This document shows, piece by piece, positions 49,320 through 57,171 of a stretch of 64,000 nucleotides of DNA (positions within the stretch are counted from its first letter, which is position 1; the number at the start of each line of letters is the position of its first letter). The position numbers were made by a program, and so were the translations under genes. The notes under the pieces are model-generated. The model had not been told where the DNA came from and ran no database searches. It worked only from the letters and a program-made list of their open reading frames with translations. Source of the DNA: Sphaerisporangium sp040683095 (lineage in GTDB: Bacteria; Actinomycetota; Actinomycetes; Streptosporangiales; Streptosporangiaceae); NCBI RefSeq assembly GCF_040683095.1, contig NZ_JBFBCI010000039.1, positions 21,673 through 85,672 of the forward strand, given 5' to 3'.

Positions 49320-50133
49320 CGCGGCCTCCCTGGTGTTCCTCCGAGGCGTCCCCGCCGTTCTCGCCGGCCTCGTCCTCGTCCTTGCCGAGGTAGGCCTCGA
49401 TGACGGCGGGGTCGCGGCGGACGTCCTCGGGGCGGCCGTCGGCGATCTCGCGGCCGAAGTTGAGCACGACCACCCGTTCGGACACCTCCATGACCAGCCC
49501 CATGTCGTGCTCGATGAGCACGGTCGCGATGCCGAGGCCGCGGACCCTGCGGATCAGGTCCGGCATCTCGGCCTTCTCGCCGTGGTTGAGCCCGGCGGCG
49601 GGCTCGTCGAGCAGCAGCAGCCCCGGCCTGCGGGCCAGCGCGCGGGCGATCTCCACCCGCCGCTGCTCGCCGTACGGCAGGGCGCGGGCCTGGCCGAAGC
49701 GGTCGCCGCGCAGGCCGACGAAGTCCAGCCAGTGGTGGGCCTGCTCGGTGCACTCGCGCTCGGTGCGCCGGTAACGCGGGGTGTGCAGCAGCGCGTCGAG
49801 GAAGTTCTGGCGCAGCCACAGGTGGGCCCCGGCGCGGACGTTGTCCAGGACGGACATCTCGCCGAACAGGCGCAGGTTCTGGAACGTCCGCGCCACGCCG
49901 AGCCCCGCGATCCTGGACGGGCGCATGCCGGTGACGTCCCTGCCGGACAGGGTGATCCGCCCGGCGGTGGGCTTGTAGAACCCGGTCACGCAGTTGAAGG
50001 CGGAGGTCTTGCCCGCGCCGTTGGGGCCGATGACCGAGACGATCTCGGCCTCTCCGACGGAGAAGCTCAGGCCGTCGATGGCCAGCAGACCGCCGAACGA
50101 CAGGCGCAGGTCCTGGACCGACAGCAGGGTCAT
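49306..50133 (-). CDS. livG: ABC transporter ATPase LivG
   Basis: 275 residues from the ATG at 50133, which overlaps the livM stop (ATGA). Walker A GPNGAGKTSAFNC, LivG-type ARTFQNLRLFGEMSVLDNV, signature LPYGEQRRVEIARAL, Walker B LLLLDEPAAGLN and H-loop VLIEHDM. It has an acidic C-terminal tail (GKDEDEAGENGGD). It pairs with LivF on the LivHM membrane complex. Confidence 0.93.
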   Translation of the reverse strand: MTLLSVQDLRLSFGGLLAIDGLSFSVGEAEIVSVIGPNGAGKTSAFNCVTGFYKPTAGRITLSGRDVTGMRPSRIAGLGVARTFQNLRLFGEMSVLDNVRAGAHLWLRQNFLDALLHTPRYRRTERECTEQAHHWLDFVGLRGDRFGQARALPYGEQRRVEIARALARRPGLLLLDEPAAGLNHGEKAEMPDLIRRVRGLGIATVLIEHDMGLVMEVSERVVVLNFGREIADGRPEDVRRDPAVIEAYLGKDEDEAGENGGDASEEHQGGRDGGA

Positions 50134-51122
50134 GAGCCCGCCTCCCGGGAGCGGTGCGGCCACAGTCCCTGCGGGCGGACCAGCATGACGAGGATGAGCA
50201 GGACGCCGAAGGCGAAGAATCGGTAGCCGGCGAAGTCGCGCAGCACCTCGGGCAGCAGGCTGATGACGATCGCGCCGATGACCACGCCCGGGGTCGAGCC
50301 CATGCCGCCCAGCACGACGGCCATGAGGACGAGCGCCGACTGCAGGAACGTGAAGCTGCCCGGCGAGATCGCCGAGAGCTGCGCGGCGAACAGCACGCCC
50401 GCCAGGCCGCCCCACACGGCGCCCGCGATGTAGGCGGCGAGCTTGACGCGGTAGGTGTGCACGCCCATGGCCTCGGCGGCGTCCTCGTCCTCGCGGACGA
50501 ACCGCCAGGCCCGTCCGAGGCGGGAGCGGCCGAGCCGGGAGGCGCCGATGACGGCGACCGAGACGATCGCCACGACGAGATAGTAGAAGACGACCGGGCC
50601 GCCCGTCAGGCCGGGGATGCCGTAGATGCCCGAGGGGCCGCCCGTGATGTCCAGGTTGTTGGCGGTGATACGGATGATCTCGCCGAAGCCGAGCGTCACG
50701 ATGGCCAGGTAGTCGCTGCGCAGCCGCAGGGTTGGGGCGCCGACCACGATGCCCGCGACGACGGTGACGGCGATCACGGCGGGCACGGTGGCGAGCAGCG
50801 GGAGCCCGAGCCGGGTGCTGAGCACGCCGCTGGTGTAGGCGCCGGCGGCGAAGAAGGCGACATACCCGAGGTCGAGCAGGCCGCAGAAGCCGACGACGAT
50901 GTTCAGCCCGGAGGCGAGCATCACGAAGATCGCCGCGCTGGTCATGACCGACAGCGCGTACGGCGTGGCGATGACGAACGGGGCCAGCACCGCGACGGCG
51001 AGCCCGGCGAGGCCCGCCCACCTGCTGTCGAACAGGCGCGTGGTCGCGCGGCCGAGCGCCGTCCCCTTGCGCGGCCGGACGGGGGTGGGCTTCTGATCGG
51101 GCTTCGGGGCGGGCGCGATCAT
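50130..51122 (-). CDS. livM: ABC transporter permease LivM
   Basis: 330 residues from the ATG at 51122, overlapping the livH stop as ATGA. A basic N-terminal tail is followed by about nine helices, with the LivM motifs LASGLNIVVGFCGLLDLGYV and LRLRSDYLAIVTLGFGEIIR. The EAA-like loop is RAWRFVREDEDAAEAMGVH. Confidence 0.93.
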   Translation of the reverse strand: MIAPAPKPDQKPTPVRPRKGTALGRATTRLFDSRWAGLAGLAVAVLAPFVIATPYALSVMTSAAIFVMLASGLNIVVGFCGLLDLGYVAFFAAGAYTSGVLSTRLGLPLLATVPAVIAVTVVAGIVVGAPTLRLRSDYLAIVTLGFGEIIRITANNLDITGGPSGIYGIPGLTGGPVVFYYLVVAIVSVAVIGASRLGRSRLGRAWRFVREDEDAAEAMGVHTYRVKLAAYIAGAVWGGLAGVLFAAQLSAISPGSFTFLQSALVLMAVVLGGMGSTPGVVIGAIVISLLPEVLRDFAGYRFFAFGVLLILVMLVRPQGLWPHRSREAGS

Positions 51123-52012
51123 ACGCGCTCCGTCACGCGCTCGCCGAGCAGGCCGGTGGGCCGCACGGTCAGGAACAGGATCAGCACGCCGAAGGCGAAC
51201 ACGTCGCGCCACTCGCCGCCGAGCCAGTAGGTGCCGAACGACTCCAGCAGGCCGAGCAGCAGGCCGCCGAGCATGGTGCCGGTGATGTTGCCGATGCCGC
51301 CGATGACCGCCGAGGTGAACGCCTTGAGCCCGATGAGGAAGCCCATCAGGAAGTCGATCTTGCCGTAGTAGGCCCCGGCCATCACGCCGGCCGCGCCCGC
51401 GAGCGCCGAGCCGAGGAAGAACGTCCGGGAGATGACCGCGTTGACGTTGATGCCCATGAGCGCGGCCGTGCGCGGGTCCAGGGCGATGGCCCGCATGGCG
51501 CGGCCCTCGCGGGTGCGGGTGACCAGCACGTTCAGCGCCGCCATGAGCACGACCGCGACGATGATCAGCGCGATCTGCTGGAGGGTGACGCGCGCGCCGA
51601 GCACTTCGACGGACGTGCCGCCGAGCCTGAGCGGGTAGACCCGCGGGTCGGCGCCGGCGGCGGCGCGCATGCCGTACTCCAGCGCGAACGAGGCGCCGAC
51701 CGCCGTGATCAGCAGGGACAGCCGCGGCGCGCCGCGCAGCGGACGGTAGGCGACGCGCTCAAGGACGACACCGGACAGGCCGGTCACGCCCATCGTGACG
51801 ACGAGGACGCCGAGCAGCACGGGCAGCGCCATGCCCGGCGAGACGCCGCCCACCGCTCCGAGGACCGCGAAGCCGGTGAAGGCGCCCAGCATGTAGATGT
51901 CGCCGTGGGCGAAGTTCAGCAGCCTCATGATCCCGTAGACCATGCTGTAGCCGAGCGCCACCAGCGCGTAGAAGGAGCCGACGAACACCCCGTTCCAGAT
52001 CAGTTGTGCCAT
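51119..52012 (-). CDS. livH: ABC transporter permease LivH
   Basis: 297 residues with about eight helices. Family motifs are GSFYALVALGYSMVYGIMRL, LNFAHGDIYMLGAF and the loop TREGRAMRAIALDPRTAALM. It forms the membrane channel with LivM. It starts 115 bases after livK, with a hairpin between. Confidence 0.93.
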   Translation of the reverse strand: MAQLIWNGVFVGSFYALVALGYSMVYGIMRLLNFAHGDIYMLGAFTGFAVLGAVGGVSPGMALPVLLGVLVVTMGVTGLSGVVLERVAYRPLRGAPRLSLLITAVGASFALEYGMRAAAGADPRVYPLRLGGTSVEVLGARVTLQQIALIIVAVVLMAALNVLVTRTREGRAMRAIALDPRTAALMGINVNAVISRTFFLGSALAGAAGVMAGAYYGKIDFLMGFLIGLKAFTSAVIGGIGNITGTMLGGLLLGLLESFGTYWLGGEWRDVFAFGVLILFLTVRPTGLLGERVTERV

Positions 52013-52035
52013 GTCGTGCCTCCTTCGAGGCCGCG

Positions 52036-52065
52036 GCGGCCGGGCGCGGGGTGCGCGCCGGCCGC
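52036..52065. terminator. Intercistronic hairpin between livK and livH
   Basis: An eight-base-pair stem GCGGCCGG/CCGGCCGC with a GC-rich inner stem. Such a structure between a binding-protein gene and its permease genes usually gives partial termination or mRNA stabilisation, so that the binding protein is made in excess. Confidence 0.55.
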
Positions 52066-52127
52066 CGGGGGGATCATGGGGTGGTCACCCCGGTGGGACG
52101 CCGCCATGCGGGGCCCGGCCGGCACGG

Positions 52128-53291
52128 TCACTTGAGCGCGTCCTGCAGGGCGAACCTGCCGGACTTCACGACCAGGATCTGGAAGCCGCCGGTGGACAGG
52201 GTGTGGTCGGCGGTGAACTTCAGCGGGCCGGAGAACATCTGGAAGCCGTCGATGGCCTCCAGCGCGGCGATCACCTTGGCGCCGTCGGTGGACCCGGCCT
52301 TGGATACCGCCTCGGCGGCCAGCCGGACGCCGTCGTAGGCCTGGTTGGAGTACGGGCCGGGGTCGGCGTTGAACTTCTTCTTGTAGGCGGCGATCCAGCC
52401 CTCGGCGCCCTGCAGCGTCTCGGGGGTCTGGGTCATCGTGGCGTACACGCCCTCGGCGTCGCCCCCGGCGATCTCGGCGAGCTTCGGCGACACCGCGCCG
52501 TCGCCGACCATGATGCCGCCCTTGTACCCGGCCTGGCGGAGCTGGCGGATGATCAGGCCGCCCTCCTGGAAGTAGCCGGTCCAGTAGACGAAGTCGGGCT
52601 TCTTGGCCAGGATGTTGTGGATGTTCGCGCTGTAGTCGCTCTCCTTGGGCGTCACCGCCTCGAGGATGGCCGTCTCGGAGCCGCCGGCCTCGTCGAGCAG
52701 CTTCTGGGTGCGGACGGCGATGTCCTTGGAGTAACTGGTGTTGTCGTGCATCAGCGCGACGCTCTTGGCGCCCTGCTTGGTCATCCAGGCCATGGCCGCG
52801 GTCGCCTGCTGCGTGCCGGTGCCGTTGATCAGGAAGACGTGCTTGAGGTGCTGATCGACGAGTTCCTGCGAGTTCGCGGCAGGGATGATAATCGGGATGT
52901 TCGCCTTGCCGAAGACCGGCAGGGTGGGCAGTGTGGCGCCGGAGCAGTAGCCGCCGACGGAGATCTTGATCCCCTCGGTGACGAGCTTGTTGGCGCCCGC
53001 GACGGCGGTCTGCGCGTCGCAGGCGTCGTCGGCGATCTTGAGCTCCAGCTTGCGGCCGAGGACGCCGCCCTTGCCGTTGATCTCGTCCACGGCGAGCTGG
53101 GCGGCGTTCTGCATGTACGGGCCGATGGCGGCCTCGCTGCCGGACTGCGGGATCAGCATCCCGAGCGTGATGGGTCCCTCGTCTCCCCCGGAGTTCGAGC
53201 CGCCGTCGAGGAGGCCCTGCCCGCATCCGGCGGTCAGCAGGCTCGCGGCCGCCAGCATCGCCGCGATCATCGAAATACGCGATCTGCCCAT
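52128..53291 (-). CDS. livK: Amino-acid ABC transporter substrate-binding lipoprotein LivK-type
   Basis: 387 residues from the ATG at 53291 after AGGAGA. Lipoprotein signal with lipobox LLTAGC (Cys about residue 23). It is a periplasmic-binding-protein type I fold (ITLGMLIPQSGSEAAIGPYM, GKGGVLGRKLELKIADDACD, WIAAYKKKFNADPGPYSNQAYDG split across the second lobe). It captures the substrate for LivHMGF. Cluster content suggests hydroxyproline or proline, but this cannot be read from the binding site by eye. Confidence 0.92.
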   Translation of the reverse strand: MGRSRISMIAAMLAAASLLTAGCGQGLLDGGSNSGGDEGPITLGMLIPQSGSEAAIGPYMQNAAQLAVDEINGKGGVLGRKLELKIADDACDAQTAVAGANKLVTEGIKISVGGYCSGATLPTLPVFGKANIPIIIPAANSQELVDQHLKHVFLINGTGTQQATAAMAWMTKQGAKSVALMHDNTSYSKDIAVRTQKLLDEAGGSETAILEAVTPKESDYSANIHNILAKKPDFVYWTGYFQEGGLIIRQLRQAGYKGGIMVGDGAVSPKLAEIAGGDAEGVYATMTQTPETLQGAEGWIAAYKKKFNADPGPYSNQAYDGVRLAAEAVSKAGSTDGAKVIAALEAIDGFQMFSGPLKFTADHTLSTGGFQILVVKSGRFALQDALK

Positions 53292-53425
53292 CGTCTCTTC
53301 TCCTCGCGAAACAGCGCCGTCCCACACGGTGCGTGACATTGCACCTGCGGCGTATGTCCGCGTCAAGACGTCGATACCAGACCGTTAAGAGGCCGGTAAG
53401 GGCGGCCGCGAACCCGTGACCCGGG

Positions 53426-54784
53426 TCAGTCGCCCGCGGGCGCGAGGGCGACCGTGCGGGTCGAGGTGTAGAACTCCTGGGCGGCCTTGCCCTGCTCGCG
53501 GGGCCCGTAGCTGGAGTCCTTCTCGCCGCCGAACGGCAGGTAGAAGTCCACGCCCGAGGTCGGGCTGTTGACCTTCACCAGGCCGGTGTCCAGCCGCGCC
53601 GAGACCTCCAGCGCGCGGTCCAGGTCGCGGGTGTAGACGGCGGAGACCAGCCCGTAGCGCACGCCGTTGGCCAGCGCCACGGCCTCGTCCACCGACCCCG
53701 CGTCCTGCACCAGGCAGATCGGGCCGAACACCTCGTCGCACGCCAGGACGTGCCCGTCCGGGACACCGTCCACCAGGGTGGGGGCGGCGAACCATCCGGC
53801 GCGGTCCAGCGCGGCGCCGCCGGTCAGCGCCCGCCCGCCGACGGCGGCGGCGACGACGCGGTCGCGGGCGGTCTCGTCGATCAGCGGTCCGACGGCGGTG
53901 CCGGGGTCGGACGGGTCGCCCACGCCGAGCTTGGCGACGGCGGCGACCAGCGCCTCGCGCACCTCGGCGGCGTTGCCGACCGTGATGACCCGCTTGGTCG
54001 CGGTGCACTTCTGGCCGGCGTACCCGAACGCGGCGGCGGCGATCTGCGCGGCGGCCGCCTCCAGGTTGGCGTCGTCCAGGACGATGCTGGCGTTCTGACC
54101 GCCCATCTCGGCCTGGACGGCGGCGCCCCGGCGCACGGCGGCCACGCTGACCTCCCGGCCCACGGCCGCCGACCCGGTGAAGGAGACGACGTCGGCCGCG
54201 TCCACGAGCGCCGCGCCCTCCTCGGGGCCGCCGGGGACGACCTGGAACAGGTCCTCGGGCAGGCCGAGCAGTTCGGCCAGGCGCAGGGCGCCGGCCAGGG
54301 CGTGCGGGGCGGGCTTGAGGACGACGGCGTTGCCGAAGGCCAGCGCCGGGGCCGCCTTCCACAGCGGGATGGCCAGGGGGAAGTTCCAAGGCGTGATCAG
54401 GCCCGCCACGCCGCGCGGGCGCCTGCGCGTGTAGGCGAGCCCGGCGCCGGAGGGCTCGTGCACCGCGCCCACCGGGTCGAACACCTGCTGGGCGTAGTAG
54501 CGCAGGATCGCCGCCGACCGCGCGACCTCGCCCCTGGCCTCGGCGACCGGCTTGCCGACCTCCCGGACCACCAGATCGGCGAGCTCGCCGGCCGCGCCCG
54601 CCACGGCCTCGGCCGCGGAGGTCAGCGCGGCGGCGCGCTCGGCGGCGTTCGCCCCGGCCCACCGCGCCTGCGCGGCCCGTGCCCGCCGCACGGCTCCGGC
54701 CACGCCGTCCGCGCCGGCCAGGGGCGCGCTCGCCACCAGGTCGGCGGGGTTCTGCGGCGAACGGCTTTCGACAACATCCATCAT
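53426..54784 (-). CDS. Aldehyde dehydrogenase, likely alpha-ketoglutarate semialdehyde dehydrogenase
   Basis: 452 residues. NAD(P)-dependent aldehyde oxidation. The catalytic Cys is C260 (AGQKCTATKR) and the general base E226 (QAEMGGQNAS); ITPWNFPLAIPLWK and FTGSAAVGREVS bind the cofactor. In the trans-4-hydroxyproline route the last enzyme oxidises 2-oxoglutarate semialdehyde to 2-oxoglutarate. The neighbours (epimerase and DapA-like deaminase) make this the best guess. It is 79 bases after the epimerase, with a palindrome between. Confidence 0.87.
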   Translation of the reverse strand: MMDVVESRSPQNPADLVASAPLAGADGVAGAVRRARAAQARWAGANAAERAAALTSAAEAVAGAAGELADLVVREVGKPVAEARGEVARSAAILRYYAQQVFDPVGAVHEPSGAGLAYTRRRPRGVAGLITPWNFPLAIPLWKAAPALAFGNAVVLKPAPHALAGALRLAELLGLPEDLFQVVPGGPEEGAALVDAADVVSFTGSAAVGREVSVAAVRRGAAVQAEMGGQNASIVLDDANLEAAAAQIAAAAFGYAGQKCTATKRVITVGNAAEVREALVAAVAKLGVGDPSDPGTAVGPLIDETARDRVVAAAVGGRALTGGAALDRAGWFAAPTLVDGVPDGHVLACDEVFGPICLVQDAGSVDEAVALANGVRYGLVSAVYTRDLDRALEVSARLDTGLVKVNSPTSGVDFYLPFGGEKDSSYGPREQGKAAQEFYTSTRTVALAPAGD

Positions 54785-54826
54785 GGACCCTCTTCCCTAT
54801 CCATTGTCCCGCTACATGGAGCCATA

Positions 54827-54841
54827 GTCCATGTCATGGAC
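54827..54841. promoter_or_regulatory. Perfect 15-base palindrome before the aldehyde dehydrogenase gene
   Basis: GTCCATG-T-CATGGAC, 43 bases before the dehydrogenase start, with further CATGGA/TCCAT half-sites around it (54782-54845). It is a likely regulator binding site; the candidate protein is the GntR/FCD regulator of the cluster. Confidence 0.5.
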
Positions 54842-54862
54842 CATGGTGCAGTCGCTCAGGTA

Positions 54863-55864
54863 TCACAGCAGAAAGCCCTCCGGGAAGGGATCCGAGGGGT
54901 CCAGGAAATGCTGGGCCGTCCCCGTCAGCCACGCCCGGCCCGTGATCGCCGGGACGACGGCGGGCACCCCCGCCACCTCGGTCTCCTCCAGCAGCCGCCC
55001 GGTGAACCGCGTGCCGATGAACGACTCGTTGACGAAGTCCTCGCCCAGGGCCAGCTCACCGCGCGCGTGCAGTTGCGCCATGCGCGCGCTGGTCCCCGTC
55101 CCGCACGGCGACCGGTCGAACCAGCCCGGATAGATCGCCATGGCGTGCCGCGACAGCCGCGCGTCCGACCCCGGCGCGACGAACTGCACGTGGTGGCAGC
55201 CCCGGATGCCCGGGTCCAGCGGGTGGACCGGCTCGTCCGCCTCGTTGATCGCCGCCGAGATCGCCAGGCCCGCGTCCAGGATGTCCCGGCCCCTGGCCCG
55301 GTCGAACGGCAGCCCCACCGACTCGATCGGCAGGATCGCGTAGAAGTTGCCGCCGTAGGCCAGGTCGTAGACGACCTCCCCGAACCCGGGCACCTTGACC
55401 GTGCGGCCGAGCCCCGCGCTGAACGACGGCACGTTGCGGATCGTCACCGCCGCCGCCACGCCGTCCTCCACCCGCACCGACGCGACCACCAGACCGGCCG
55501 GGGTGTCCAGGCGGACGGTGGTGACCGGCTCGACGACCTCCACCATGCCCGTCTCCACCAGGACGGTCGCGACGCCGATCGTGCCGTGGCCGCACATCGG
55601 CAGGCAGCCGGACACCTCGATGTACAGCACACCGAAGTCGGCGTCGGGACGGGTGGGCGGCTGCAGGATCGCGCCGCTCATCGCCGAGTGGCCGTGCGGC
55701 TCGAACATCAGCAGCTTGCGGACGTGGTCGAGGTTCGCCAGGAAGTACTCCCGGCGCTCGGCCATGCTCGCGCCGGGGATCACCCCCACTCCCCCGGTCA
55801 CCACGCGCGTCGGCATGCCCTCGGTGTGCGAGTCGACGACGTGGTAGATCTTCCTGGTCCTCAT
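54863..55864 (-). CDS. Proline racemase-family protein, likely 4-hydroxyproline 2-epimerase
   Basis: 333 residues from the ATG at 55864, which overlaps the upstream stop by one base (TGATG). It converts trans-4-hydroxy-L-proline to cis-4-hydroxy-D-proline. Both catalytic Cys are present: C91 in LPMCGHGTIG and C254 in RSPCGTGTSA. Two Cys indicate racemase or epimerase activity; 3-hydroxyproline dehydratases have Thr at the second position. MAIYPGWFDRSPCG is more like hydroxyproline epimerases than proline racemases, in line with the operon. Confidence 0.88.
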   Translation of the reverse strand: MRTRKIYHVVDSHTEGMPTRVVTGGVGVIPGASMAERREYFLANLDHVRKLLMFEPHGHSAMSGAILQPPTRPDADFGVLYIEVSGCLPMCGHGTIGVATVLVETGMVEVVEPVTTVRLDTPAGLVVASVRVEDGVAAAVTIRNVPSFSAGLGRTVKVPGFGEVVYDLAYGGNFYAILPIESVGLPFDRARGRDILDAGLAISAAINEADEPVHPLDPGIRGCHHVQFVAPGSDARLSRHAMAIYPGWFDRSPCGTGTSARMAQLHARGELALGEDFVNESFIGTRFTGRLLEETEVAGVPAVVPAITGRAWLTGTAQHFLDPSDPFPEGFLL

Positions 55865-56760
55865 CACCTCAGCCCTCCGGCCAGCGCCTTCTCGGTGGCG
55901 ACGCGGACCGAAGCCTCGTGCTCGGCGGTCAGCGGGACGCGCGGCGGGCGGCACGGGCCGCCGTACCGGCCGGCGATGTCCATCGACAGCTTGATGGCCT
56001 GGACGAACTCGACCTTGGCGTCCCAGCGCAGCAGCGGGTGCAGCGTCCGGTACAGCGGCAGCGCCGTCGCCAGGTCCCCCTCGAGCGCCGCCCGGTACAG
56101 CGCCACGCAGGACGCGGGCAGCGCGTTCGGGAACCCGGCGACCCAGCCGACCGCCCCGGCGATGCCCAGCTCCAGCACCACGTCGTCCGAGCCGATCAGC
56201 ACGTCCAGGCCGGGGGCCAGCTCCGCGATCTCGTACGCGCGGCGCACGTCGCCGGTGAACTCCTTGACGCCCACGATCAGGCCCTCGGCGTGCAGCTCCG
56301 CCAGCAGCGACGGGACCAGGTCCACCTTGGTGTCGATGGGGTTGTTGTAGGCGACGATCGGCACGCCCGCCTTGGCGACCTCCCGGTAGTGCCCGAGCAC
56401 CGAGCGCTCGTCTGCGCGGTAGGCGTTCGGCGGGAGCAGCATGACCGCCTGGCAGCCCGCCTCCCCCGCCTGCTCGGTCCAGCGGCGCGCCTCGGCCGCG
56501 CCGTACGCCGCCACGCCCGGCATCACGCGGTCGCCTCCGATGGCCGCGACGGCCGTCTCGACGACGCGGGCGCGCTCCTCGGGGGTGAGCGTCTGGTACT
56601 CGCCCAGCGAACCGTTGGGCACCACGCCGTCGCATCCCTGCTCGACCAGATGGCGGCAGTGCTCGGCGTAGCGGTCCTCGTCGACGCTCAGGTCCTCGCG
56701 CAACGGCAGCGCCGTCGCCACCATCACGCCGCGCCAGGGCTTCTCACGGGTCGTCGTCAT
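55864..56760 (-). CDS. DapA-family lyase, likely pyrroline-4-hydroxy-2-carboxylate deaminase
   Basis: 298 residues. A TIM-barrel Schiff-base enzyme of the DHDPS/NAL family. The lysine is K166 (IVGVKEFTG) and the Tyr Y138 (VAYNNPIDTK); the substrate loop reads PNGSLGEYQTLT. In hydroxyproline catabolism this family turns Δ1-pyrroline-4-hydroxy-2-carboxylate into 2-oxoglutarate semialdehyde. It is directly followed by the epimerase and dehydrogenase, supporting that role. It is not the lysine-pathway dapA by context. Confidence 0.85.
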   Translation of the reverse strand: MTTTREKPWRGVMVATALPLREDLSVDEDRYAEHCRHLVEQGCDGVVPNGSLGEYQTLTPEERARVVETAVAAIGGDRVMPGVAAYGAAEARRWTEQAGEAGCQAVMLLPPNAYRADERSVLGHYREVAKAGVPIVAYNNPIDTKVDLVPSLLAELHAEGLIVGVKEFTGDVRRAYEIAELAPGLDVLIGSDDVVLELGIAGAVGWVAGFPNALPASCVALYRAALEGDLATALPLYRTLHPLLRWDAKVEFVQAIKLSMDIAGRYGGPCRPPRVPLTAEHEASVRVATEKALAGGLR

Positions 56761-56834
56761 CGGGGGTCCTCTCCTCCAGAGTGTCCGTTGGGCCGATCGC
56801 CGTGCCGGACATATCGGCTTTGCCCGGAATGCTG

Positions 56835-56940
56835 TGCTTCCTCCCCGGGGGCACCGGGCGGCCGTCCACCGTGATCTCGAACGCGGTCTCGGCCCGGGGA
56901 CGCCGGTCGCCGGGACGCCTCAAAGGCAGGCCATGCCCCG
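56835..56940 (-). pseudogene. Remnant: N-terminus of a [2Fe-2S] protein, likely a D-hydroxyproline dehydrogenase subunit
   Basis: In one frame the strand reads HGLPLRRPGDRRPRAETAFE, then ITVDGRPVPPG. This is the start of small [2Fe-2S] subunits of heteromeric amine oxidases (HcnA-like). No Cys ligands follow, as the remainder is missing. It is joined directly to the FAD-protein remnant upstream and lies just before the DapA-like gene. Confidence 0.55.
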
Positions 56941-56954
56941 TCCAGGCACCGCGG

Positions 56955-57020
56955 CCGGGCGGCGTGATACGCGCACGCCGCTCCGACGACCCCAGCGCCG
57001 ACCACAACGACGTCCGCCAT
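56955..57020 (-). pseudogene. Remnant: N-terminal FAD-binding segment of a D-amino-acid/hydroxyproline oxidase
   Basis: An ATG at 57020 after GAGGTGGGG begins MADVVVVGAGVVGAACAYHA, the dinucleotide-binding GxGxxG start of DadA-type FAD oxidases. After about 22 codons the match stops and the DNA continues into the [2Fe-2S]-type remnant. A full gene would be about 380 codons, so this is an internal deletion scar at the first position of the operon. Confidence 0.7.
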
Positions 57021-57055
57021 CCCCACCTCATCGCCCACCGTCGCAATGAATCAGT

Positions 57056-57084
57056 AATATGTCACATATCTATTCCTCGTTCAA
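57056..57084 (-). promoter_or_regulatory. Predicted promoter and operator of the hydroxyproline-type cluster
   Basis: On the minus strand TTGAAC (57079-57084), a 17-base spacer and CATATT (57056-57061) form a sigma-70-like promoter. A perfect 13-base palindrome ATATGT-G-ACATAT (57057-57069) overlaps the -10, a good place for a GntR repressor. The first codon (57020) lies about 30 bases past the expected transcription start. Confidence 0.6.
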
Positions 57085-57171
57085 TCCCCTGCCCCGCCCG
57101 CGCGGGCGGAGGACGTGCCATGGGTTCAGCCAACGCATCCGCAATCAGGGGCACTCCCCCTGGCACCTACG

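Noticed and set aside
53750..56350. 866-codon plus-strand frame across the hydroxyproline-type genes
   Set aside because: Antisense shadow; the minus strand encodes three recognised enzymes with catalytic residues.
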